NCBI GenBank assembly: GCA_023053545.1
Contig: JAKZAN010000069.1
Span: 62,001 to 126,000, forward strand
From: Lepidurus packardi
Lineage: Eukaryota > Arthropoda > Branchiopoda > Notostraca > Triopsidae
Direction of reading: 5' to 3'
DNA: 64,000 nt
Shown here piece after piece: positions 10,882 through 22,347 of this stretch (position 1 is its first letter; each line of letters starts with the position of its first letter). The notes below the pieces were generated by a model. It did not search any database. It was not told the origin of the DNA and saw only the letters and a list, made by a program, of their open reading frames with translations. The translations under genes were made by a program, and so were the position numbers.

Positions 10882-12860
10882 CTTCCTTTATAATTTTTAA
10901 ATAAGACGGTTGACAGCGAAATATTTATGTACTTTTGTTTTTCAGTTATACCTCATGGGTTTCTTGTTTCTCAAGCACTTTCAGTGGGTGAAAACTGCTT
11001 TTAAGTTTAACAACAGACGTTCCTGACAGTGATCATAAACTGAGCCGAGGAACCTAACCTAACCCTCTCACTTGGCGGTCGTGTAGCAGATTTTTTTTTC
11101 ACATCCGTACGAGAGATGAACAGACCCGCGTAGCGAAGGTAGTATTTGTTTCAGTATTTTAATCAAAATCTTACAAATGTTCACTTTGCTAGTAATAGGT
11201 CTGTCTGACCAGCAGCTGCAAGGTGTCTCGTTGGTAAGCGGCATGAGCCGAACGGCAATCGCTTGCAAAAAATTGGTACGAGTCGAAAGAGGCCTAACCT
11301 AAACGAGCCCACGCGGTACTTTTTGATAATATACCTGTCTGGTCACCTTTTGCCCATTATAACCCAACGAAAACTAACTTATAACTAGTTCCAGCATAAA
11401 TTATAACTAGACCTAAAGAAACCAAACCTAATAAAAAAAATCTTAACCTATTTTAATGCACTAAACCCAGGCGCGTTAAAACCACACGGGCAAGTTAATG
11501 GACTAGTGATTTAGCGTAGATTAGGTTAGGTTATTAAGTAAAGGCAAGTTATGACCAGGTTAAAATCATGAATGTTTGTAATGAACTTAGTGCAGATTTT
11601 TTCAAACTGATAGTGATTATGAGAGAAGAAACTTGAAGGAGGAGTACAACACCAAACGTACTGCGCACGCCGTAGAACAAATAAGCAGCCCGATGACCTT
11701 CATTAATTACAATAAACATATTCTTATCTGATCTCTGTGGGACGACCTAAGGATATTTAAAGGATAAATTTTTCTTTTCAATTTTTCTTTTCGTCGTCCT
11801 TTTTTCTGGCTTTAAAGAGTTTTTTTATCAGAAAGGTTTAATTTTAAAGATATTCGGTTAATTAGCTCTTTCTTGGGCAGAATGCTATACTGGTCACTCT
11901 GCTTCCTCTGTGTTTTTTTCGTTTCCATAGTTTCTATTTTATATTTTATTTATCGTGAAGCTGCTGGTGAGAAGTGTCCTAGCATAGGGTATAGGTCATC
12001 GGCCACTACAACGGGGTAGGTTAAACCTCTTTTTAGCTGCATTTTTTTAAGTTATTGAACCTTAAATTTAAAAACGCTAATGAAATAAACAAAAAGGTCA
12101 CTTTCAATCCTTCTATGGTACTATGTGAAAGAATTTTTACACTGTGTTGGGGCAATTTTTTTTTTTTTTTTTAAACTCGCCTTACTTGTTGACTTGGGTT
12201 GTTTACTTGTAAGATTCTGGTTGGTAGGGATACTATATAAATGTGGTGCCCATTAACGTGTCAGAATTAATTTTGCCAGTTGCCCCGCTGTTGCCTGTGT
12301 CAGAACAGAAAGCGAGAAATTTAAAGGAAAGTAAACGTAATAATGAGCAGTTTGTGGCTTATTTTATTCCATAGTGGTGTAACTTTTCTCACAAATGTCA
12401 CAGATTAGTAACTTAATTATTGTTCGGTAAAGATGTCCTTTTCTACGCAGCAATTCAATTTGTATTTTGTAAATATACAGCATTGTTCCAATCGCTAAAA
12501 AATGTTGTGGTTATTTTTGTGCATGGCTTAAAGAATATTTAAAGATCATTCCTAACTCTCTTTATGGACGTAATTATGAAATCGCACTAATTTTGGTAGA
12601 AAAGTTAAATAATTCACTTCGGGGTGTTTACTTAAAATTATGACAATCCTAAGACCTTCCTGAAGTTTAAGACAATGCGTTTGATCATTTCGAGTTTTCT
12701 AAATTGGAATATGACGTTGTGAAGGAAATGACCTTTACAAAAATCGAGAGGATTCGCGAAGAGCCAGCAATCGTTGAAAGAGCACGAAGACGACGAACCT
12801 ACAGATGACAGCGGATGGAACGATGTGGGAATATTCCTGGAAGCAAACCCCAGCGTGTAG
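10763..12860 (+). pseudogene. Degenerate, internally deleted, inverted copy of the KDZ transposase gene
   Basis: The plus strand from 10763 encodes the same N-terminus as the real gene (MGKTKKNEAAVKAVLL...) until about 10881, where similarity stops. Near 12690-12860 coding scraps resemble the real gene's C-terminus: FTKIERIREEP against FTKVERIREEP in the minus-strand gene, then DDSGWNDV against EDSDWDDV before a stop. Between the two there is no recognisable homology, only AT-rich DNA. I infer that the left arm was once a second copy of the gene facing the opposite way, now deleted and frameshifted. An alternative is a gene-converted terminal repeat plus chance resemblance at the acidic tail, which I consider less likely. 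Confidence 0.65.
10905..12680. other. KDZ left arm: no recognisable gene
   Basis: AT-rich sequence with several short CCTAACCTAA/TTAGGTTAGG runs (about 11046, 11293, 11521) and a T-run at 12162. One possible exon-like stretch ends in GGGGTAGGT near 12015. No frame matches the transposase exons of the right arm. Probably eroded remains of the inverted gene copy. Confidence 0.4.
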
Positions 12861-13321
12861 AAAATGAAGTTCTATTATTTTTGGCAGTTTTGCACATTAT
12901 GATGGCAGTACAGAAATCAGGTAACTGGCAGAAACACAGATCTTGATTAGATTGTTTGATTTGGCATACTGATTGGCTGGGTGTTCACGCGGCCTCCAGT
13001 ATTACGTGAACATCCTCCCCTTCATCGTCTTCCACTTCTTAATGCTACACCACCTATTAATCAAGAAATCTGTCAACTGAATCGCTAAAATCTGTTCCGT
13101 TGCTACATAAATCATAACGATAATTTTGTCGTTACCTCTGGACAAAATATGTTGTCTTCTGGAATTTCCATATGTAGAGTAAACACGTGCTCCACTTCCT
13201 GTTCAACAGTTCCCTGAAATGAATAAAGCGCTAAGTGAATCGGAAAAAAGTCGCAAATTAACGTTTACTCTTGTACCTCGTCTTCTAACGTGATCTGTGC
13301 CAAAGTGGAATGACCAATCAC

Positions 13322-14837
13322 CTAAAGAAAAAATTTATTCTTGCAACCTGTATGTTTGTAATTGGATATACTTACAGTGGCATTTGAGTTTCCTTCTTGG
13401 TAAACTGGAGGTGGATCTACTTTAGTTCTCTTCCCTGTAATAAAGTGTATAAATAGGAATTCAGAATACACATACACACAAAAAGCAGTTATACTGGAGT
13501 AAGTTTTTCCCTGATATCCAACAATAGCTTCCTCTGGCTTTTTCTCTGCCATCTTTGAGGGTCCACGGGGAAGTTCCACATGTTTTTTCTACAATCAAGC
13601 AATACATTTATACGGTAAGGGCTACGAAATATCATCCCAGGATATGAAACCTAATAAACGTATCTACATACTTGACGGTCCAAAGCGATAAAACCACTTT
13701 CCTTTTTGTTGCCATCGTCGCATTTTTTCTTCAGGTTTCCTATAAAAAGAACCAATCAACAATACAATATACGATAAGAACGCAGTCACCTGTTCCGCTT
13801 CTTTTCGGTGCTCCGCGAGCAGCGACATTTCTAGGTTTAAAAGAGACAGCAGGAATATTCTTCCCTAATGAATTGGCTTGTAACAGCCCAGAGGTTACCT
13901 AAGTATACAATCACACGACTGGATGTAACGGTACGTTTACTTTTCTCGAATTACTTCAGTGGTCTCCGAACGTGTGCTTATTGCCCGGTCCAAAGTAGCA
14001 CACCATACATCCTGTAAAATCGGGTCCTTTAATGCAGCGTTTTTTGGTGTGACCATAACAGCTGCAGGGTTTTCTTGAGTTATCATAACAGCAGCAGATG
14101 CAGCAGCCTCTTTGTCCTCTGGTTCCCTTATCGATTCCACAAGGCTCTCCTGGGGTAAACTGTAAACAATCGCTTCTAAAAATTACTTAACTTTGGTCGA
14201 CTCACTTGGGTTGTTGGAACGGAGTTGTGGAAGCCATCGATCTCTTCCAGATTCATTGTATTTTCACATTCCACCCATTTATTGGGAAGTTCACCTCTAT
14301 AATTACAGGCTGAATTATTATTGTGAAGATCGATATTTTAAGACAAAAACATTACTTCTTTATTCTTGAGACGTACTCATCCCTCAAGTTATTACACATT
14401 GTGCTTATCTCTGCAGCGAAGTTACTATTTCCCGAATCTTGTTTTTCTTTAAATAAGCTGTGCATTATGTCATTACATGTGAGGTACGTGAACCGGTAGC
14501 TTGGTTCTTTCCCTATCACAAGAAGGACACAAGCGTTGCCTGAACCTTCCAACTCTGCCAACTATATACAGAAGTGTTGAGCAACTAAAATTTGTTGTGC
14601 TAATTATATTTTGCTTACCATTCTCTGAACTATCTTCTTTTTGGCATAAGCATCGTCCCACTTCTGAGATTGCAACTTCGCTTTTAGGTAATGTTGTCGC
14701 ATGTTGTCGGATCTTTTTTGGTCCATTTGGTCCCTAAAACGTGTTTGCTCTCCACACGCGCTGCACTGTTTACGCATGTAATTCTGTTCCACATTGCAAT
14801 GAGGACAGCGTCGATTCTGCCTCCACTTCGTCTCCAT
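13322..14837 (-). CDS. Second (passenger) gene of the KDZ element: spliced zinc-ribbon protein of unknown function
   Basis: Starts at ATG 14837 with METKWRQNRR and a zinc ribbon (CPHC...CSAC within about 35 residues), then a basic helix-rich stretch to about 14620. Exons then follow with consistent GT-AG borders: about 14567-14357 (SGNACVLLVIGKEPSYRFTY), about 14296-14207 (GELPNKWVECEN), about 14153-13940 (rich in Ala, Glu and Thr), and probably a basic exon around 13579-13500. Exact 3' exons are uncertain. The pattern LVIG...YRFTYLT after a basic region faintly recalls the strand part of MADS/SRF-type DNA-binding domains; this is only a suggestion. It lies in the same direction as the transposase and has its own TATA-like motif upstream. 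It may be a transposition helper, a regulator or a captured host gene. Confidence 0.55.
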
Positions 14838-15005
14838 TTTCGTTTCTATGAAATAGCTCGTAAAATCATAAATCGTTTACGAATTCGATACTTGTTTATT
14901 ACACAAGACAAACGGTAGGGAGTAGGCTAATAAGAGAAACCAAAACGACACTGTTTTTCTTATGGAATGAAGAATCACTCCGTTACTATAGCAACATGCT
15001 ACCTT

Positions 15006-15016
15006 GCATATATAGT
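15006..15016 (-). promoter_or_regulatory. TATA-like motif upstream of the KDZ passenger gene
   Basis: On the minus strand CACTATATATGCAAGG lies about 170 bases before ATG 14837. About 15-20 bases after it comes GTTGCTATAGTAACGGAGTGA, which is very similar to the block after the TATAAA at 16801 on the plus strand. The shared TATA-plus-block arrangement suggests two related core promoters. Confidence 0.35.
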
Positions 15017-15379
15017 GACGTATATGAGTGGCGTCGAGGGGCAACATCGTGACGTCTAAGGGGCGTCATAGCCATACAGATTGGATACCCGACTCGGACA
15101 TAGTGTGACGTCAGAGTTGCAGCACTGAGAAGCCGTAGAATACACTCAAGATTCTACAAACTGCTCCCTCCGGAAATTCAGATTCAAAATGCGAGTAACT
15201 GAAAAAGCCCAGAAGTCACCAAAAGTGAAACCGGGGGTGAGGGTAGAGGCGAAATGAAATTTGATATGGGAACCTGCAAGAGCTGCGTCACGGATCACAA
15301 TGGCCACTTTATGAAAACATAATATTGAAACGATTACGCTTATAATCACGGGAGTATCCACGGAGGTTAGGCGATCCCC

Positions 15380-15514
15380 TAACCCCCCACCCCCATGCAC
15401 CCCCTGAAATGATTTTTGTATATTGGTGAACAAAGGGAAACCCAAGTGTAAAAAATTGCACATGGCACCCTCCCCCCCCCCCTCCCACGAACCAAAGTCC
15501 TGTATACGCCACTG
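15380..15514 (-). repeat. G-rich hAT/MITE-like terminus inside the KDZ element
   Basis: On the minus strand the sequence starts CAGTGGCGTATACAGGACTT (from 15514), followed by a long G run and GGTGCATGGGGGTGGGGGG. The CAG-start plus G-run design is like the terminus at 35442. I did not find the opposite end, so this is either one end of a small hAT-like element or a truncated copy. Confidence 0.4.
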
Positions 15515-16780
15515 TTTATGTTGCATCCTACCAACAATAACCAACTTAATCGCTATGGATGATATGATGAAGGTTTGACTTACAGGCCTACTGATAAAAA
15601 GGGCATTGATCGCCTAGTAATCTACGTCACCAGAAAAGGATAACAAAACGTTAGGTTTCGCTCATCTATGTAACGCCCCGTCACAATCTGAAATAATCAC
15701 CAAACACTGTACGATGATTGCGAAAAATAGCAAAAATAAAATAGCGATTAGCCTGGTGATTCCGTGCAATTTTATCTAACTGTTAAAATAAAATTCAGTA
15801 ATTAACTGATTCGGGTCTTGGTATCTGCAGATTCAAAAATCGAAGTATTTTTTATGTAATTTTATTAAGGCATGCGTAACAGGGGTAGCGTAGTAGATAG
15901 ATGTCATACATAATTTATCTTAATGCCTCATGCGTGTACGTCTTTTTGCAAACTTGTGCGTCTTGAGGTATCTCGGTTTATGCTGGAGAGATTGTCCCAA
16001 TATATGAATTATATATTTGCGGGAAAAAAGGTTCGATATAAAATTTCAGAAACAGGAAACACTAAGCCTATTCCTTCCCTTTTATCCTTTCGTTCGTTCA
16101 GCCCTTGGATGTCCATACGTTTAAGCGCGAATTTGGTGTATGCTTCACACGTATTTTCTGTGCCCACCCCCATACCGCGAAGTTCTCATGAAGACAATTC
16201 ACTAATATTATAATGTATAACTCCTTTATGATGTCATCTGACTTGAATATTGCCTTTTTGCCTTCTGAAAAGTCATCATAGCCTCACGATGGAAGGCATC
16301 TATTACGTATCAGATTTCTTTAGATTTAATGGCTGTTCCGCTAGCTAAATGCGAATCTTCAGGCATCGACTAATACGATAGACTGACTAAACCAAAAAAT
16401 CTGGAAGCTTTTTATGTGCTAAAAGACAGCAGTGTACGGAGCTGCAAACCGTAATACCTAGGCTAGACGGGACAAGTTAATGATAATCAACACCGACTAC
16501 CTGAGTTAAATATGTTTAAGTGAGTCGTCTAGAGACAAGAACATTAACGCTAATGAAAATCAACTGTTAACGAAGTTTCCGAATTGAAGAAGTTGTTACA
16601 AGTTCATTAACTATGACTAACATTAGCTAATGCCTAATTAAAGTCCCGTCTAGACAACTTATAAGACTGCTTTTACCATACAAAAGAACATGCAACCATC
16701 ACGTGCTTATAGCGTGCAGCATCCGGATTCTCACGTGTATAGCACGTACACACCACGTGAACATCCATTATGTTATGACG
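15515..16780. other. KDZ central spacer with no recognisable gene
   Basis: About 1.2 kb of AT-rich DNA between the passenger gene and the transposase gene. The longest open frame (15923-16213) has no motif I recognise, and no introns or repeats stand out. Confidence 0.4.
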
Positions 16781-16800
16781 TCACTGAATACGTCAGTCTG

Positions 16801-16806
16801 TATAAA
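16801..16806 (+). promoter_or_regulatory. Candidate TATA box pointing to the plus strand
   Basis: TATAAA within GTCTGTATAAACCGG, followed by GTTGCTACGGTAACTGAGTGA. This block is almost the same as the one after the minus-strand TATA at 15006-15016. No convincing ORF follows on the plus strand; the nearest ATG (about 16870) closes quickly. Confidence 0.3.
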
Positions 16807-17268
16807 CCGGATACCTTGTTGCTACGGTAACTGAGTGACATCTGTACGAATTGTTTCATTGAATTGAATATGACGAGCTGAAAACTATGATGATGAGCAA
16901 GCTGATCAAAACGATGATGAGTAAACAATGTTTACTCACTTGAGGGACGAGTATATCGTAAAAATAAAGAACAGTATGTATTTTTGCATACATCATTTGG
17001 AACACAGGAGCACATTTATGTTTGTTTCCCATTCATTTTCGCTTTAGTTGTTTCAGAAAAATGTTGTATAGGAAAGGAACCACGCATTTTTTGTCGTTAT
17101 CAAAATCATAGAAAAAAACTTGAATTATTCAGTTACAGAACTACTGTCATTATTGAGTTACCATCTTCATTGAGTTATGTAGTAACCGAACGTAATTTTG
17201 TAATTCAGATGAAAATCCTTTGATTTCTAGATTAACAGGTTATGCTTGAAATAAAATAGTTTCGTATT

Positions 17269-20200
17269 CTACAGGACGAAACTTTCTTCCAGGAATAAGT
17301 CTTCCACGTCATCCCAATCGCTGTCCTCTATCGGTTCGGCTTCATCGTCCTCTTCACGTACCAGTACGTTGGTCTCAGTACTAACAGATGGGCAATCTTT
17401 GACGGCTTGAAATTGCCGTATGGCGTCTTCTCTGAATAAAGAAATATGACGTTGTCTCTTAATAACCAACGCCTTCAGGCCGTCCAGAGTAACTTCGTCA
17501 CTGGTTTCTGGTAAACAGTATTTTTTAAGTCCGTAAGCGGGCCAAAGCATGCTAGGATGAAAATTTGCGAGCGCCTTCTCTTTTTCTTCGTAGTATCGGC
17601 TCAAATCGGGCATTTCCTTATCAAGTATTTCCGGCTCTTCCCGGATTCTCTCTACTTTAGTGAAGAGATCGATGGCTTTGGTCAGTCGGTCGCGGTCGCC
17701 TAGACACATCAGCACACATCAGTATATGTATACGTGCTATCGAATTATTCGTATTACTGTGCACATCAGTCACGTCAGCTTCTGCCAACTTGGGGAATTC
17801 CGAAGCGTCGGGGACGTAATTCCTCAGTTTATTGTACCACTCCACGTGTTGCATCCATTTTTGTTTCTCGCTTGCGGCTTGCAGGCATTTTTGTCGCCTC
17901 AATTTGCTCGTGTCTTCAAAAGTAGAAAAGATGCTTGAATATTAGCTGCGGTTCCCGTAGTTCTTTTCAAAATAACGGTCTGTTGCAGAAGGGATACTTC
18001 AATCCCAAGAAGCTACTTATTTACAGCGATTCACGGGCGTCAGCAAGTGACTGTCTGAATATACCCCACCCTTGTAAGCCATGCATTCAACTACTATACT
18101 ACCGATTTTTTTAACGAAGAAGGATTTGTATTGACATTATTATACAACACCCATAATTGCGCAGAAGCTGTCACTTTCATTTAAGAAGTGAGATCCTTAA
18201 ATTAATTTATTTTCACCCCAAGTAAGCCGTGAATTAACAAATTCACAATACTTTTAGCAATAAGATAGATTCTGTATAACTATAAAAATACAACTTGTAT
18301 TGTTGCCAAAAATGGACAACTTTACCGGGAAACAGTTGACATATCCTCTAATCGTTTCGCCTTTGGAGCACGGCACACTTACATAAAGCGGTTACATAAA
18401 GCAGAAGACGAGGAACACGAATGAACGAAGCATTTTTAATTCCTAAAAGCTCATGCACACCTGAAAAGCTACATACGTGCTCTGACTACGTTGCTACGAC
18501 AAAATGCTTCTCCTTAGGCAAAGCGGACAATCACATATTACAGATAAAGATATCAATTCATTCAGATAGACATTAAAAAAGCAAAAAAATACATCAGGGT
18601 CAGCATGACTTACCTTTTCTATGAGTGGACGGAAGATATGTTCCGATTAAACCGAATGAAAAACTTACCAGCTGCAGCTGACGCTTCAATTTTCAAACTC
18701 TTGATACGAGCCGCTGCAACACCATCCGTGATGGATCGATGGACGTACCGCAGGAATTTCCGGACAGGACAAACGCGCCTCGATTCGCTGCTTAACAGGT
18801 CAAACACTTCAGTAGGCTCGACTGACAAACTAATAAGATTCAGATGTTACGTTTTTAATGCATAACACAATAAAAAAAAAAACAGAAAAAAGGGAACTAC
18901 TTGTCTAGAAATTCCTGAACGGCTTCCATGTCCTTCTTTGTAGGCGCGGGAGCAGGATCAGCCAAGTTAGCTGCAAAATATGATTAATTAGTTTTGCACT
19001 TAAAAATGTTTTCAGGCAATCACCGCCGCTCTGTCTTTCATGCTCGTACGCTCCTCCCGCAACTGCTCTTCCGAATAGCCAAACTTGTCGAGTTCTTTTT
19101 GATGGTACGCCAATAAGCGAGGAACCTGTCGCGCAAACAGATAAAAAGTTACCCCACTCAAGCCAGGAAGCCAAAATAAAATAGCAATGCATGAACACCT
19201 ACCATTGGATACTTCTCTGTCAGAGCTTTCACCAACGCTTCTATTTTTTTGGTGTTCCAATAGATAACGTGATCGGTTAACATCTCATTTCGACCCGAGA
19301 TTCATAAATATTAATTCAAGAAAGTAAATCCATCACCCCAAAATACTCACCTGCTTTGTCCATTCTTTTCGTAGTTTGCGCAGTCTTTGAAATGTAGGCG
19401 AAGCATAACTCGCAATGTTCCCCTGTCAACATGCCCAGCCCAAGCACATGACGAGCGCTCCAGCAAAGCTAGGCATGAAATATTTACAAAACTTGCTACA
19501 TTATTTTGGAGTTTTACCTGGCAATTGAGGCAGTGTCCATGCGCATGCCAGACGGGAACAAAGTGCTTTGAGTTCTCCAGAATTTGCGGAAGGTCGTTTA
19601 GGGGATGGTCTTCACGTTCAGCTGTGTCCCTCATGAACGGGTAGAGCTGGCACATAACATCACTGGATACAAAGCATATTCGTCTTTGCTTTCCAAGCTC
19701 GTACTGGAGCAGCAGGGGGTACGAATAAATTTCCCCTCGGAACATGTTCAATCCTCCCAGTATGATTTCGTGCCGACACGCCACAATGCAGATGCCGTTT
19801 CGTCCAATTTTGCAAACGACTGACATTCTGCACGCGCTGCTTTCCAGTCCGATGCTTTGCAGGTACTGGTCTGAGAGCCCTATAATCGGAAGAGAAGACC
19901 ACTCGTAAGGTTTCGTTTGTGAATACTGAAATAATTACTACCTTTGCTACACGCGTTTGTTTGAGCTGTCGTATGCTTGTATCAAAATCCGCTACGTGAG
20001 CGTCCGGTAAAAGGAATGCACTTTTCATATAAGATTCTCGAATAGAGCTGACAGTCTGATTCAGAAAATTTGTTTGAGAAATATAGAAAACTTACTCGGA
20101 ATTGTGCTTCCATCTAAATACTTTCTTATTTCCATCAACGTGGACTACATGGCACGTCTCCCAGCATGAAGGGCACTGGAGTAAAGTCCAAGGAGCTTCA

Positions 20201-21700
20201 CAGTCTTCATCAGTTGTCGGAGACGTTTCCATTTTTGCAATAAGGCTTAACAATCCGAACTTACAACGCCTCCACTCCTGATAGGCATCTCTAAACAATG
20301 TCGGGCAAATCTGCGTGACCTATGGTGTATTTGAATGAGCTTGTGACAAGCACAATCCTTTTAGAGCACAATAAAGGATACTTACATATGCATTCAAGTC
20401 TTTCGACTTGCGTTCCAGAGTGGACAGAAGGGCTTTCGCTGAAAATCCCGGATTTTCCATTTTTGAATAGTGGAAGTCACGGAGCAATTCCACGCTGTAA
20501 ACGGTGCACCCTAAGGAAAGCCCCACAATTAGGTTTCACTAATGGGTAGAGTCGTAGGATACCTTTGTAAAAATACGACGACGCTAAAAAATAATCTGAA
20601 AATATCAGACTGTCCCATTCCACTTTGGACATCGAACTGCAGCTCTTACATTTCAGTCCAGGAAGGAAGGTATCATGCCGACCTAAAAATAAACGGTTAG
20701 CGAAATAAAAGAGAAGCAGTACTAGTAGATACCTCGATTACACACGTATACACAAGGGAGATCGAATACATCTTCGACTTCCTCAGAGCCACAATGTTTA
20801 CAAACTCGAGCCATGTCGATTGGAATTGCTCGACCTGGAAAAAGACAAGAAATGCAACAAATGTAAACGACTGAAATAATATCGTAAGTTACAACATACT
20901 TTCAGTGGAAATGCTATAAGAACCATCGCTTTCTGCTTTAAGCACTTGACAGGGCTGGAGGGGCATTAGATAGCCACACACCCAAGTATGGCGCAAATGT
21001 GTCGCCAAGAAAGTATGTTTCAGGGCGTCACATTCGATACATAAAGCGCCGCATCCGTCACTGCATCTAAAGTCAGAGTTTATTAAGTGATTTAGGGAGA
21101 AAGACATTACTTACCGGAGGACACTTGAAGACTTTTTACAGTTGAAGCAAATTTGCTTCGAGCGCAGGGCGGGCGACTCTTTTTTTATGATGCCGGTAAA
21201 AATTGTGGGTCGGACGGTTTTCCAACCAGCTGCTAGTCTATCGCGCCTTTCACGCCAACTTTCGGCTGGGCGAGTTGACGTACGGTTCACATTGCTAGTA
21301 AATGTTTGCCTTGTGCTCCTGTTGTCTCCGGAATCGTTCTTCGGGTCTAAATTACAGAAAGAATTATAATTTTGATCAGTTTGCGTTACACAGTTCCAAG
21401 CTGAAATTACGTCTTACTTTCTTGAGAATCGATGAGCGTTTCCTGTACATCCGGAGCATGGCCATTCGTTCGCTTCGCACGAGAATGATTACCCACCTTT
21501 TGACGAGGTTTGGTGCGCGAATGTAACATTCCCGTAGTGGTAGTAAGGGACGCATGAAGAAACACTTGCTTTTTTCTATAGCGTTCGCGTTCTTTAATCC
21601 TCCTGGCCTCTTTTTTTTGTCTTTCGAACTCTTCTTGCCGCTCCTTTGCTCTTAAAAGGACTGCCTTTACCGCTGCTTCGTTTTTCTTTGTTTTACCCAT
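17269..21700 (-). CDS. KDZ-family DDE transposase, multi-exon
   Basis: Start ATG at 21700 (MGKTKKNEAAV). Exons read on the minus strand with GT-AG borders: 21700-21418, 21346-21115, 21066-20900, 20834-20733, 20682-20563, 20510-20386, 20319-20096, about 20036-19942, 19879-19518, 19468-19351, then about 19283-19203, 19125-19024, one near 18970, one near 18830-18669, about 17920-17750 and 17699-17269. Introns are mostly 48-71 bp. Domains in order: basic N-terminus; Cys/His finger CFNC...CSDGCGALCIEC...H...H; a second Cys pair CKHC...CKSC; CPSCWE followed by HVDGNKK (first Asp); CRHE and FRGEIYSY; SDVMCQ (second Asp); HGHCLNC; GMLTGEHCE (Glu); and an acidic tail ending EESFVL. This order fits KDZ transposases. 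The 20.0-19.9 kb and 19.3-18.7 kb junctions do not resolve cleanly in frame, so a lesion there is possible. Confidence 0.85.
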
Positions 21701-21848
21701 GACAAAAATTTTACGTACGTAAACAAAACAAAGTCGCGTGATCCCGCGCTGAAGCGAAACTTGTGGGTATATAATCCTGTACGTATGAACAGGATGAGTG
21801 CAAGGCGATCCTGTGGTTTCGCACAGGATCCCGTCTGATAATGTGTTG
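21584..21848 (-). repeat. Right long terminal inverted repeat of the KDZ element
   Basis: Reverse-complement partner of 10590-10881, about 265 bp. It contains the promoter-proximal region and the first 39 codons of the working transposase gene. It is directly followed by the target duplication AACGCTCT. Confidence 0.9.
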
Positions 21849-22137
21849 AACGCTCTATAGGCACATGTACTATTCAATCGGGTTATGGTTGGAATCGATA
21901 TTACTTGTAATCAGAGACAATGAATCGCTGTATTGCACTCAAATGATAAATACTACTTCACTCAAAATTGTAAACAAAAACAAAGTGTTTGGAATATTGC
22001 AACGTGCGTTTTCTTATAATAAATAAATTGAATGATGGACGAAACATCTATATTTCTTTTTCTTCAAAAAATGGTTATGGACTTTTCAGCAAAGTAATAA
22101 ATTTAAATTAGGAATGAAATATGGACTACTACACTGA

Positions 22138-22347
22138 ATAGGAACTACTACACTGAACCTTAAAGGACTAGGGAGTGCTATTGCGCAAGATGGCGGATCC
22201 ATAGTTTACATGCGCTTCACTAGATGCCACTGGTGAATTTCGCAAACGCTCTATAGGCACATGTACTATTCAATCGGGTTATGGTTGGAATCTATATTAC
22301 TTGTAATCAGAGACAATGAATCGCTGTATTGCACTCAAATGATAAAT
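22138..22347 (+). repeat. Second copy of the ISL2EU-1 right end plus Harbinger-A flank (empty KDZ target)
   Basis: This stretch repeats 10476-10589 joined to 21857-21951 with only a few substitutions (for example TTTCGC for TTTGGC). The KDZ element and one copy of AACGCTCT are absent; the single AACGCTCT is at 22245-22252. The two copies are separated by about 190 bp of unshared sequence (21952-22137). It shows a local duplication that includes the transposon junction. Confidence 0.9.

Larger units (their letters stand above)
10590..21848 (-). mobile_element. 11.26-kb KDZ (Zisupton-like) DNA transposon
   Basis: Terminal inverted repeats begin CAACACATTATCAG at 10590 and end CTGATAATGTGTTG-like at 21848, extending about 265-292 bp. 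The flanks are the perfect 8-bp duplication AACGCTCT (10582-10589 and 21849-21856). An uninserted copy of the target at 22245-22252 confirms the borders. Cargo: a long spliced minus-strand transposase gene (17269-21700), a second spliced minus-strand gene (13322-14837), and a decayed plus-strand remnant of the transposase gene (10763-12860). Large size, 8-bp duplication and transposase motifs point to the KDZ/Zisupton group, as I recall it from fish and fungi. The insertion lies in the last 8 bases of ISL2EU-1. Confidence 0.88.

Noticed and set aside
11040-11540. CCTAACCTAACC and TTAGGTTAGG runs suggesting an interstitial telomere
   Set aside because: Only two to three units each, dispersed and in both orientations; too short to call telomeric.
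15309-15544. Minus-strand ORFs with poly-Gly
   Set aside because: Arise from the G-rich hAT-like terminus; low complexity, no coding evidence.
16870-16940. Possible small ORF after the plus-strand TATA at 16801
   Set aside because: ATGs close within a few codons; no coding pattern.
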